DNA of 10,221 nt from Candidatus Saccharibacteria bacterium UBA3749 (lineage in GTDB: Bacteria > Patescibacteriota > Saccharimonadia > Saccharimonadales > Saccharimonadaceae), in assembly GCA_002371235.1 (NCBI GenBank), contig DFGN01000019.1, positions 1 through 10,221 of the forward strand, in the 5' to 3' direction. Below, in pieces: positions 1 through 6,118 of the stretch. The first letter of the stretch is position 1. Each line of letters opens with the position of its first letter. Below the pieces are notes generated by a model. That model saw nothing but the letters and a program-made list of their open reading frames with translations. It made no database searches and had not been told where the DNA came from. The translations under genes and the position numbers were made by a program.

Positions 1-1
1 A

Positions 2-523
2 CCGACCGAACCTCCGACCGAACCGGTGTACCCGGAAAAGGATCCGGAATTAGCTTCATATGAATATGTGGAGCCAAATGACGATCCTGGCCCGGGTCCG
101 GATACCAACGCTGGTGAAGGCGCTGTGTATTCACCGGAAGATCAGGATACCAATAGCAACCATACCGATTATGAGGAGTATGTAGAGGTTATTGAGGAGC
201 TTGAAGTCATTAACGAAAGTCAGAAGACCGGAGAAGATGATAACACTCCGTCATATACGCCACCCGTGGAGTATGTGACGAATCCTGAGCCGGAGGCCGA
301 GCCAGAGACGTTACCACCGCCTGTTGTTGACAACAACGGTGATACTGGCAATGTCGCTGTCGAGGCGGTTGTGACTGATGAAGCTGGACGGGAGGAGACT
401 GTCGAGATTGGCACTGCGGCGCCGATTAACGAACCTACTCCTATCCAGTCGCCAGCTACAATTGCTGGAGGCGGTGCGATTTCAACGGAGCCGGCGGGCG
501 AATGGGAAGGCCCGCCGGACTGA
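2..523 (+). CDS. C-terminal part of an acidic, proline-rich, probably surface-exposed protein (5' end outside window)
   Basis: The frame is open from base 2, with PTEPPTEPV encoded before the first possible GTG at 26, so the gene begins upstream of the window and only about 173 codons are visible. It stops at TGA 521-523. The visible part is low complexity. It is rich in Pro, Glu, Asp and Thr, with PTEP-like repeats first, then acidic stretches (DYEEYVEVIEELEV) and alternating Pro/Glu (PEPEAEPETLPPP), and a more Gly/Ala/Pro tail ending EWEGPPD. No membrane segment, LPXTG-like motif or basic tail is present, so this end is not a sortase-anchored terminus. Composition suggests a flexible wall-spanning stalk or extracellular tail, which fits the secreted DUF11-type protein encoded next. 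The sequence is visibly more GC-rich than the following genes. The function is not recognised, and whether the missing N-terminus has a signal peptide cannot be seen. Confidence 0.75.
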   Translation, partial: PTEPPTEPVYPEKDPELASYEYVEPNDDPGPGPDTNAGEGAVYSPEDQDTNSNHTDYEEYVEVIEELEVINESQKTGEDDNTPSYTPPVEYVTNPEPEAEPETLPPPVVDNNGDTGNVAVEAVVTDEAGREETVEIGTAAPINEPTPIQSPATIAGGGAISTEPAGEWEGPPD

Positions 524-528
524 TTGAC

Positions 529-640
529 ACGGGTGGGGACCCGTAGATAGCAACAACTTAACGGGTGGAGGTATGTTTACACATACGACGTGACATTAAG
601 TAGTACATTAGAGAGTCCGACGATATGATTCGTCGGGCTC
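529..640 (+). other. Intergenic cluster of three hairpins between the two surface-protein genes
   Basis: Three inverted repeats follow one another. ACGGGT/ACCCGT with a GGGG loop lies at 529-544. GTATGT/ACATAC with a TTAC loop lies at 571-586. An 11-bp stem at 613-623 and 630-640 (GAGTCCGACGA pairing with TCGTCGGGCTC through one G-T pair) has a 6-base loop. None is followed by a T-run, so they are not canonical intrinsic terminators. They could be 3'-end processing structures of the upstream gene or mRNA leader structure. The rest of the 524-763 gap shows only the promoter-like sequence annotated separately. Confidence 0.5.
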
Positions 641-695
641 CACCCCATGATTAGAAATTTGAGATGATTCGGTTGCGAGAGACGAAATTTAACAA

Positions 696-724
696 TTTAC
701 GATATAGCAACAAATATTTATTAT
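696..724 (+). promoter_or_regulatory. Putative promoter of the DUF11-type surface protein gene
   Basis: TTTACG at 696-701 and TATTAT at 719-724 are separated by 17 bases and resemble a sigma70-type -35/-10 pair. The predicted start near 731 leaves a leader of about 33 bases, with the Shine-Dalgarno AGAAAGGA at 751-758 five bases before the ATG at 764. The region is AT-rich, so chance matches are possible. Confidence 0.4.
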
Positions 725-763
725 CATAAACTATCAATAACAAATGAATAAGAAAGGATTAAT

Positions 764-2086
764 ATGAAAACAATCTATAAATCTGTTCTTGGCGTATCAG
801 TCGCTGCCATAGTAGCGGCAGGAACGCTAGCTCCTGTGATGGTGAGAGCTTGGGGCGATTCTAGTAATGGCCGTCCTAGCTACACACTTGATCAGATTAA
901 TAATGGTGAGCTTGGTGACACCATTACGTTTAACTCGATTTCAAACGGTAAAATCGGGGATGAAAAAAATTTCGTAGCTGCAAAGGTAGCTGGCGCAAGT
1001 GTCGAAACCTGGAATGCAAATACGATCAAGGTTAAAGATGGCGAAACCTATACAATTCGCCTATTTGTTCACAACAACAGCCCAAAGGGTGAGGATGCAA
1101 TTGCAAAGGATGTGAAGGCAACTTTCTCGCTTCCTACTACGGTTGCACAATCTCAAACGATTATTGGCTACATTGATTCATCGAATGCTACTCCAGGCCG
1201 TTACTGGGATGAAGTAACATTGGAATCTGATGATGATATGTATCTTGAATACGTGGATGGTTCGGCTAAGTATACAAACAACGAGGGTACTTTTAGTCTT
1301 CCTAACGAAGTGATTATCTCTGGCGCAACGCTTGGTTATACTTCGATGAATGGTGAAATACCTGGTTGTTATCAATACTCTGGCGTAGTGACAATTGACG
1401 TCAAGGTTCATAAATCAGTAGCTGCAAAGGTTTCTAAAACTGTACGCATTAAGGGTACTAAGGGTTGGAATGAGGCTGTCGAGGTTAAGGTTGGTGATGA
1501 GGTAGAATATCAGATTGAATACGTAAACTTATTAAATGAAACTGTAAACGATGTAATGATTCGTGATGTGCTTCCAACAAATGTGGCATATGTAATGGAT
1601 TCTACTTATTTGTATAATGCAAATTATAAGAGTGGAGTACAACTTGCCGACAATACTGTCGCAACGACTGGTATCAATATTGGAAGTTACGCTACCAAGG
1701 GTAATGCCTATGTGAGATTTACTGGTAAAGTAATCGATAAAACCCTTGCTTGTGGTCAAAATCAATTAGTAAACTGGGCAAGTGCTACAGTTAAGAATAG
1801 AGTTTATAAGGATGATGCATCGGTGATGGTGGAAAAGGATGACGAGAGTTGTAAGACTCCAGAACCAACTCCTGAACCTGAGCCAGAACCTGAGCCAGAA
1901 CCAACTCCTGAACCTGAGCCAGAACCTGAGCCAGAACCAACTCCGGAGCCGGAACCAGAACTTGAGGTTCCTGAAGTAATCGTTAATACTGGTGCTGGTA
2001 CAATTGTATCTGGCGCAATTGGCGCTGGTGCAATGGTGACTGCGCTTGGTTACTACGTTGCTAGTCGTAAAGAGTTAAAGAAATAA
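764..2086 (+). CDS. Secreted DUF11-type surface protein with PEPTP stalk and C-terminal membrane anchor
   Basis: Residues 1-29 form a signal peptide: basic start (MKTIYK), hydrophobic core (VLGVSVAAIVAAGTLAPVMV) and likely cleavage after VRA. Residues 37-71 (RPSYTLDQ...TFNSIS...GDEKNFV) match a pattern I know from Saccharibacteria surface proteins. About 88-218 form a beta-rich domain beginning NTIKVKDGETYTIRLFVHNNS. About 220-358 look like a DUF11-type module (KVGDEVEYQIEYVNLLNETVNDVMIRDVLP), usually an Ig-like extracellular fold. Residues 365-400 are a Pro-Glu-Thr stalk of 12-residue repeats. The end has NTGAG at 408-412, a hydrophobic segment to about 433 and the basic tail RKELKK. This has the layout of a sortase signal but lacks the LP of LPXTG, so it may be only a membrane anchor. 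The start is supported by AGAAAGGA at 751-758. The gene is probably monocistronic, ending at the terminator at 2113-2146. Role: cell-surface structure or adhesion (inferred). Confidence 0.88.
   Translation: MKTIYKSVLGVSVAAIVAAGTLAPVMVRAWGDSSNGRPSYTLDQINNGELGDTITFNSISNGKIGDEKNFVAAKVAGASVETWNANTIKVKDGETYTIRLFVHNNSPKGEDAIAKDVKATFSLPTTVAQSQTIIGYIDSSNATPGRYWDEVTLESDDDMYLEYVDGSAKYTNNEGTFSLPNEVIISGATLGYTSMNGEIPGCYQYSGVVTIDVKVHKSVAAKVSKTVRIKGTKGWNEAVEVKVGDEVEYQIEYVNLLNETVNDVMIRDVLPTNVAYVMDSTYLYNANYKSGVQLADNTVATTGINIGSYATKGNAYVRFTGKVIDKTLACGQNQLVNWASATVKNRVYKDDASVMVEKDDESCKTPEPTPEPEPEPEPEPTPEPEPEPEPEPTPEPEPELEVPEVIVNTGAGTIVSGAIGAGAMVTALGYYVASRKELKK
1859..1958 (+). repeat. 36-bp tandem repeat encoding the PEPTPEPEPEPE stalk
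   Basis: Two identical 36-base units lie at 1859-1894 and 1895-1930. A third, partial and diverged unit runs from 1931 to about 1958, where the codons change to CCGGAGCCGGAACC. Each unit encodes PEPTPEPEPEPE. Because units are in-frame multiples of three, slippage or recombination would change stalk length without breaking the gene. Confidence 0.9.
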
Positions 2087-2112
2087 GTTGACCGCTTCAT
2101 GGGTGGTACAAC

Positions 2113-2146
2113 AAAAAGCGAGCCTAGATGATAGGTTCGCTTTTTT
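2113..2146. terminator. Bidirectional intrinsic terminator between convergent genes
   Basis: The stem GCGAGCCTA (2118-2126) pairs with TAGGTTCGC (2132-2140) through one G-T pair, with a 5-base loop. It is flanked by an A-run at 2113-2117 and a T-run at 2141-2146. The A/T flanks make it work in both directions. It closes the DUF11-type gene (+, ends 2086) and the murB-folD transcript (-, folD ends at 2215). Confidence 0.9.
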
Positions 2147-2214
2147 GTGCTGAGAATTGCGCTAGATACAAAATAGACGTCGATGGCGATGTAGAGGATT
2201 CGGTTAAGCTGTTT

Positions 2215-3003
2215 TTATTTTTTGGTGGAAGATTCAATGACGTGATCGAATAAACAGGAAACTGTAAGAGGGCCAACGCCACCAATGATGGGAGTAATGG
2301 CACTGAGGTCGTTTCGCTCTCTAACCGATGCGGCAACATCGCCTTTTAGAACGCCGTTTTCGCTGGCGGTGCCAGCGTCAATGATAGTAGCTCCTGGTCT
2401 AACCATTTGACCAGTAATAAGTTCGGGGACACCGGTTGCAGTAATAATAATGTCGTAATTAATCAAACTTGATAAATCATCACCACGGTGAAACAGTGTA
2501 ACGTCAAAATTAGAGTCAGTAAACATTCTGTAAAGTGGTGCGCCGACGAGTTTACCGCGTCCGACGATGGCAATTCTTGCATTGGTTAGCGTAATATCGT
2601 AACCAGTGAGAAGCCAAAGAATAGCGGTAGCGGTGGCGGAATCATAGAGGCTGTCTTTCCCTAAGCCATCGACATCCTTTGTGGGTGCAATTAGATTGCA
2701 GAGTTCATCGGTCTTCGTTTTGTCGATGAGTGGTAACTGGAGGATGATACCAGAAATTGCATTATCTGTATTGGCGGATAGGATTCTTTTTGCAATATCT
2801 TCGGAGGAGTTGGCGCGGTAATCTTCGACTACGATGCCAATATCTTCGCCGTATCTAATTTTGAGATTGACATATTTGGTAATGACAGGATTGTCGCTAT
2901 CGCGGATAATAAGGAGCTTTGGCGTTTTTGTTATAGATGAAACTTGGTGGGCTTGGCGCTCCTTAACGAAGCCAGCGAGTTCTTTGCCTGATAGTATTTT
3001 CAT
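2215..3003 (-). CDS. folD: Bifunctional methylenetetrahydrofolate dehydrogenase/cyclohydrolase FolD
   Basis: FolD interconverts 5,10-methylene-, methenyl- and 10-formyl-tetrahydrofolate in the cytoplasm using NADP. At 262 aa it is slightly short for the family (about 280-300). Visible hallmarks are YVNLK (catalytic Lys48), the LQLPL segment at 88-92, KDVDGLG at 109-115, the nucleotide-binding loop VGRGKLVGAP at 147-156, and TPIIGGVGPLTV at 237-248 (family TPVPGGVGPMT). The usual PCTPxG motif before the second domain is replaced by SATATA (122-127), and the common GRS of the cofactor loop is GRG. The core catalytic residues remain, so an active enzyme is likely. The ATG at 3003 lies one base after the murB stop, with AGGA about 8 bases upstream, so translation is probably coupled to murB. 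The transcript ends at the terminator at 2113-2146. Confidence 0.92.
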   Translation of the reverse strand: MKILSGKELAGFVKERQAHQVSSITKTPKLLIIRDSDNPVITKYVNLKIRYGEDIGIVVEDYRANSSEDIAKRILSANTDNAISGIILQLPLIDKTKTDELCNLIAPTKDVDGLGKDSLYDSATATAILWLLTGYDITLTNARIAIVGRGKLVGAPLYRMFTDSNFDVTLFHRGDDLSSLINYDIIITATGVPELITGQMVRPGATIIDAGTASENGVLKGDVAASVRERNDLSAITPIIGGVGPLTVSCLFDHVIESSTKK

Positions 3004-3004
3004 G

Positions 3005-4150
3005 TTAGATTCCTGGGTTTGTCATTGATGATTCTTTGTGTATATTGATTATTTCGACCGGTTCTTGTTCTAGCCAGTAGCCGAATTTGGCATGAACTTG
3101 ATTTCTGATTTCGTCACGAGCTCTAGCTAAATCCTGATAGCTAGTAGCGGATTCATTGATGAGTACGAGAGCGGCAGTGGAGCTAACTCGCATGCCGTAG
3201 AGTAATTGACCAGCTAAACCAGCCTGTTCGATGAGCCAACCGGAATTAATCTTATGGCCATCTTTGCCATGATGGACTGGGTAGCCTTTGGCTTCGGCAG
3301 CTTTGGCTTCGGACTCATTTAGGTAAATGTTCTTGAAAAATGAACCAGAACTAGCCTTATCTTTCGGATCGGGGAGCTTATTCGTGCGGATGGTAGAAAC
3401 GATTGTGCGGATGCCTTGCGGACTAAAGTCGGTGATGGAATTATCTTCTATGTATTTTTCAATTGAGTTGTAGAAAGGACGGGGCATTTGGCCTTTGGCT
3501 AGCGCTAGCGTGATTGAAATAACAAAATAGCGGCCTTTGTCAGTGGTATTTAGAATGCTTTTGCGATAAGAAAATTGTAAGTCGGAGTGGGAAAGGGTAC
3601 AGAATGAATTAGTTTTGGTGTCATAAGCATAAAGTTCGGTGAGAGTATCGGCGACTTCTTGGCCGTATGCGCCGATGTTTTGGACTGGGGCAGCAGAGGC
3701 GAGACCCGGAATCTTGCTGAGGGCTTCGATGCCGGTAAGGCCTTTGTTGACAGTGTATTGGACGACGTCGTCCCAGATTTCGCCGCCCATGACTTTGATT
3801 GTTGTTTTGAGCGGGTCCTGTTGGACTTCATCTTCCCCCGTTCGGTTCTCGTGGGGGGCCTCCTCTAGGTCCGTCACTCGCTCATGTAACATGCTTGTCA
3901 CCGCTTGTTTATGCAGTAATTCTTGAATTCCGCGCATGTGGTTGATGATGATGACGCCATCAAAACCCTCGTCACGACCGATGGTGTTGGCGCCACCGCC
4001 GAGAATGAAAGTGGGAAGGTTACGAGATTGAGCAAAAGCGAAAGCTTCAGGGACTTCTTCGGGAGATTCAGCTTCAATTACATATCGAGCTGGACCGCCA
4101 AGGCGCATGGTGGTAAGAGTGGATATCAAAATGTTTTCTTTAATCTTCAT
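3005..4150 (-). CDS. murB: UDP-N-acetylenolpyruvoylglucosamine reductase MurB, with an internal insertion
   Basis: MurB is the FAD- and NADPH-dependent enzyme that reduces UDP-GlcNAc-enolpyruvate to UDP-MurNAc in peptidoglycan precursor synthesis. Visible features are LSTLTTMRLGGPA-type N-terminus, the FAD loop ILGGGANTIGRDEGFDG (49-64), PVQNIGAYGQE (155-165), SYRKSI (194-199, the Tyr loop of type I MurB), GSFFKN with proton-donor Ser270 (269-274), and a C-terminal YWLEQEPVEII that should supply the catalytic Glu. At 381 aa it is longer than usual (about 300-345). Much of the excess is an insertion at about residues 76-116, between MRGIQEL and KVMGGEIWDDVV, where other MurB proteins have a short turn. 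The insertion is highly charged and its DNA is GC-rich. No Shine-Dalgarno precedes the ATG, and a TATAAT lies 7 bases upstream, suggesting a leaderless mRNA. First gene of the murB-folD operon. Confidence 0.93.
   Translation of the reverse strand: MKIKENILISTLTTMRLGGPARYVIEAESPEEVPEAFAFAQSRNLPTFILGGGANTIGRDEGFDGVIIINHMRGIQELLHKQAVTSMLHERVTDLEEAPHENRTGEDEVQQDPLKTTIKVMGGEIWDDVVQYTVNKGLTGIEALSKIPGLASAAPVQNIGAYGQEVADTLTELYAYDTKTNSFCTLSHSDLQFSYRKSILNTTDKGRYFVISITLALAKGQMPRPFYNSIEKYIEDNSITDFSPQGIRTIVSTIRTNKLPDPKDKASSGSFFKNIYLNESEAKAAEAKGYPVHHGKDGHKINSGWLIEQAGLAGQLLYGMRVSSTAALVLINESATSYQDLARARDEIRNQVHAKFGYWLEQEPVEIINIHKESSMTNPGI
3803..3925 (-). repeat. In-frame, repeat-rich insertion inside murB (approximate limits)
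   Basis: This stretch encodes residues about 76-116 of MurB, a segment without counterpart in the E. coli enzyme as I remember it. It contains several small repeats: the palindrome CATGT-A-ACATG, the near-direct repeats GTCACTCGCT and GTCACCGCT, a CCCCCG...CG(T)GGGG inverted repeat, and GTCC-TGTT-GGAC. Its high-coordinate edge carries ATTCTTGAAT (3919-3928), also present in the truB insertion. Limits are judged by protein comparison and uncertain by several codons. Confidence 0.45.
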
Positions 4151-4157
4151 ATCTTAT

Positions 4158-4166
4158 ATTATATCA
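4158..4166 (-). promoter_or_regulatory. Extended -10 promoter of murB-folD, predicted leaderless
   Basis: On the minus strand this reads TGA-TATAAT, a perfect extended -10 element. Seven bases separate it from the murB ATG at 4150, so transcription should begin at or within a base of the start codon. No convincing -35 is visible, which is usual when TGn is present. Confidence 0.6.
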
Positions 4167-4224
4167 TGAATGTGTGCTCTGAATGGTGTTGTCTAATTTC
4201 AATCAATAGTTTTAGGTGGTTGTT

Positions 4225-4317
4225 ATGAGAAAATATCCTCAAGCGTATTCAATAGGTTGTAATTATTTTGTTTGTATGCTACATAGGTGGCTAGAAAGTA
4301 GGGCTGGTGAAGTTTAA
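4225..4317 (+). CDS. Possible 30-aa peptide (weak candidate)
   Basis: ATG at 4225 opens a 30-codon frame (begins MRKYPQAYSIG, ends LESRAGEV, TAA at 4315). AGGTGG at 4214-4219 is a possible Shine-Dalgarno 5 bases before the start. The peptide has two Cys and mixed aromatic/basic content and resembles no family I know. It lies in the 368-bp murB/recA gap, where a chance frame of this length is expected, so support rests on the ribosome-binding site alone. Confidence 0.15.
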   Translation: MRKYPQAYSIGCNYFVCMLHRWLESRAGEV

Positions 4318-4345
4318 ATAACGTGATTAGGAGAAAGGAAGGGTT

Positions 4346-4495
4346 ATGGACGAGCGAGAACTTGATTATGTCATTATTAAACTCAAAAAAATCTCTTCGA
4401 CCGAAAGTCGAAGAGAAATCTTAAACCTTGAATTGATTCAATCATACACAAGTGTAAAAGTCAACTCTACTTTCTGTTTTAATAATATATTATAA
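4346..4495 (+). CDS. Possible 49-aa small protein upstream of recA
   Basis: ATG at 4346 follows a very purine-rich ribosome-binding stretch (AGGAGAAAGGAAGGG, 4329-4343). The frame encodes 49 residues. About the first 34 look like a real charged helix (MDERELDYVIIKLKKIS...SRREILNLELIQSY), and the tail TFCFNNIL is less protein-like. The stop overlaps the recA -10 region. A perfect 10-bp hairpin lies inside the frame, so the region may instead be non-coding or regulatory. No family is recognised. It could be a small unknown protein, a leader peptide or a degraded gene. Confidence 0.35.
   Translation: MDERELDYVIIKLKKISSTESRREILNLELIQSYTSVKVNSTFCFNNIL
4385..4416 (-). terminator. Minus-strand terminator-like hairpin in the murB/recA gap
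   Basis: TCTCTTCGAC (4392-4401) and GTCGAAGAGA (4407-4416) form a perfect 10-bp stem with loop CGAAA. On the minus strand the stem is followed by seven T's (complement of the A-run 4385-4391), the layout of an intrinsic terminator. On the plus strand it is followed by AAATCTTAAA and would not terminate. It lies upstream of the murB promoter and could stop antisense transcription coming from recA, or end a small antisense RNA. No minus-strand promoter was identified to its right. Confidence 0.55.
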
Positions 4496-4499
4496 TATA
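4486..4499 (+). promoter_or_regulatory. Putative recA -10 region with a 14-bp palindrome
   Basis: TATAAT at 4491-4496 would start transcription near 4503. That leaves a leader of about 16 bases containing the Shine-Dalgarno AAGGAAAGG (4503-4511) before the ATG at 4519. The hexamer sits inside a perfect 14-bp palindrome (TATATTATAATATA, 4486-4499). No strong -35 and no recognisable SOS box (neither CTGT-N8-ACAG nor GAAC-N4-GTTC) is seen nearby. Confidence 0.5.
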
Positions 4500-4518
4500 G
4501 TAAAGGAAAGGTAATACT

Positions 4519-5571
4519 ATGACTAAAAAAGATGCGGTGGAGAAAAAAATTACTAAGGCTGAATCGGGAACCGAAAAAGCTTCTGATGGTAAGAGCGAGG
4601 CGTTGAAGCTCGCGATTGCTCAGATTACAAAGCAATTTGGCGACGGTTCAATCATGAAACTTGGTGAGACTCCGAAGATGGATGTGGAACTTTTGCCCTC
4701 TGGGTCGCTATCTCTTGACCTTGCACTAGGCGGTGGTTGGCCAAAGGGTAGAATCATTGAAATCTATGGACCAGAATCTTCTGGTAAGACAACCCTAGCT
4801 TTACATGCAATTGCGGAAATTCAGAAGCAGGGTGGCCAGGCGGCGTTTATCGATGCAGAGCATGCGCTTGATCCAGCTTATGCAAAGAAGATTGGTGTGG
4901 ATACGGCGAATTTGTTGATTTCGCAGCCGGATAATGGTGAACAAGCGCTAGAGATTTGTGAAACTTTGGTGAGGTCTAATGCGGTGGATCTTATTGTGGT
5001 AGACTCGGTGGCGGCTTTAGTGCCACAGGCCGAAATTGATGGTGATATGGGTGAGGCACAGATGGGTCTTCAGGCGAGACTAATGTCGCAGGCTATGCGT
5101 AAACTAACCGGTATTATTTCAAAATCTCGCGCAACGGTCATCTTTATTAATCAGATTCGCATGAAGATTGGTGTGATGTTTGGTAATCCAGAAACGACGA
5201 CCGGCGGTAACGCTTTAAAATTCTATGCATCGGTGCGTGTAGACATTCGGAGAATCGGGCAGATTAAGGATGGCGATAATATTGCTGGTAATCGTACTAA
5301 GATTAAGGTAGTAAAGAATAAAATTGCGGCACCATTTAGGACGGCTGAATTTGATATTATGTATAACGAAGGAATTTCGAAATCTGGTGACGTGATTGAT
5401 CTTGGTGTGCAATACGGTGTACTGGACAAAGCTGGCGCGTTTATTAAATATAATGGTGAGACCTTAGGGCAGGGTCGTGAAGCTGTGAAAAAACTATTCC
5501 GTGAAAAGCCGGAGTTGATGGCGGAAATCGAAGCCAAGGTACGCGAAAAGGCAGCAGACGATGCATCATGA
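4519..5571 (+). CDS. recA: Recombinase RecA
   Basis: RecA is the ATP-dependent strand-exchange protein of homologous recombination and repair, and the coprotease of the SOS response where one exists. At 350 aa it is normal length. Visible features are a charged, Lys/Glu-rich N-terminus, LPSGSLSLDLALGGGWPKGRI at 59-79, Walker A GPESSGKT at 84-91, Glu114 in the position of the catalytic Glu96 of E. coli, Walker B LIVVDS at 158-163, NQIR at 211-214 with the allosteric Gln, and the DNA-binding loop GNPETTTGGNALKFYASVR at 222-240. The C-terminus is short and mixed in charge. The start is supported by AAGGAAAGG 7 bases upstream. The last bases overlap the Nudix gene (ATG at 5561), making it the first gene of a recA-Nudix-recX unit. 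Confidence 0.98.
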   Translation: MTKKDAVEKKITKAESGTEKASDGKSEALKLAIAQITKQFGDGSIMKLGETPKMDVELLPSGSLSLDLALGGGWPKGRIIEIYGPESSGKTTLALHAIAEIQKQGGQAAFIDAEHALDPAYAKKIGVDTANLLISQPDNGEQALEICETLVRSNAVDLIVVDSVAALVPQAEIDGDMGEAQMGLQARLMSQAMRKLTGIISKSRATVIFINQIRMKIGVMFGNPETTTGGNALKFYASVRVDIRRIGQIKDGDNIAGNRTKIKVVKNKIAAPFRTAEFDIMYNEGISKSGDVIDLGVQYGVLDKAGAFIKYNGETLGQGREAVKKLFREKPELMAEIEAKVREKAADDAS

Positions 5572-6118
5572 TGAACTTTGGCAGACTTATTACCCAAACG
5601 GTGAACCGATTCCTGGAAAGGGGTGGAATTCGGCTTTAGATAATCCAGAAAAGACTGGTGCGAATGAAATTGTGGGGGTGGCAGTGGTGTTCTTGTATCG
5701 ACACAATAAAGATGGAGCGTTGGAATTTTTATGGCAGAAGCGAGCCGAGACTGTCGACCGGTCGCCAGGATACTATGATTTGTCGGCAGGTGGACATATC
5801 AATCTGGGCGAGACGATAGTTGAGGGTGCGATACGTGAAGCGCGAGAGGAAATCGGGTTGACAATTAAGCCTTCTGATTTACAATTTGCTTTTACTAAAC
5901 CTTTTAATAAACAACGGTTTGCGTGGGTGTTTATGGTGGACTGGACAGGAAAACCGGAAAAATTTCATTTTAACGACAAGGAAGTGTCGGAGGTAAAGTG
6001 GGTACCGTATAATGAATTGAAGGATTTTTGGAAACATTATGCGAAACCGCCACTGGCTAAGGATGAGATTACGCTTATTAATCTAGATGATTGGTTGATA
6101 ATGCACGGGGTAATTTGA
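5561..6118 (+). CDS. Nudix hydrolase (IDI/YfcD-like layout)
   Basis: A complete Nudix box is present at residues 78-100: G78, E84, then REAREEIGL (92-100), matching GX5EX7REUXEEXGU, which binds Mg2+ and cleaves nucleoside diphosphate-X bonds. The N-terminus (ELWQTYYPNGEPI), followed by a beta strand and LEFLWQKRAETVDRSPGYYDLSAGGHI, resembles the isopentenyl-diphosphate isomerase/YfcD type of Nudix protein. No isomerase activity is claimed, and the substrate cannot be read from the sequence. At 185 aa it is normal size. The ATG at 5561 overlaps the last 11 bases of recA in another frame, and its TGA overlaps the recX ATG, so all three are probably cotranscribed and coupled. Between recA and recX a role in cleaning damaged nucleotides or dinucleotides during repair is plausible but inferred. 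Confidence 0.92.
   Translation: MHHDELWQTYYPNGEPIPGKGWNSALDNPEKTGANEIVGVAVVFLYRHNKDGALEFLWQKRAETVDRSPGYYDLSAGGHINLGETIVEGAIREAREEIGLTIKPSDLQFAFTKPFNKQRFAWVFMVDWTGKPEKFHFNDKEVSEVKWVPYNELKDFWKHYAKPPLAKDEITLINLDDWLIMHGVI

Noticed and set aside
26..28. GTG at 26 as the true start of the first gene
   Set aside because: The frame is open to the window edge and already encodes PTEPPTEP, continuous with the following low-complexity region. No Shine-Dalgarno precedes it.
4438..4635. 65-codon minus-strand frame ending just before the minus-facing hairpin
   Set aside because: It starts inside recA on a TTG without a ribosome-binding site and reads as the reverse shadow of recA's N-terminus. The hairpin behind it was kept as a separate observation.
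5223..5597. 124-codon minus-strand frame opposite the recA 3' half
   Set aside because: It is entirely antisense to conserved recA codons, has no recognisable domain and is explained as a shadow.
6091..6117. ATG at 6091 as the recX start
   Set aside because: It lies inside the Nudix gene. The ATG at 6118, overlapping the Nudix stop as TGATG, is the typical coupled start, and the nine extra residues show no RecX similarity.
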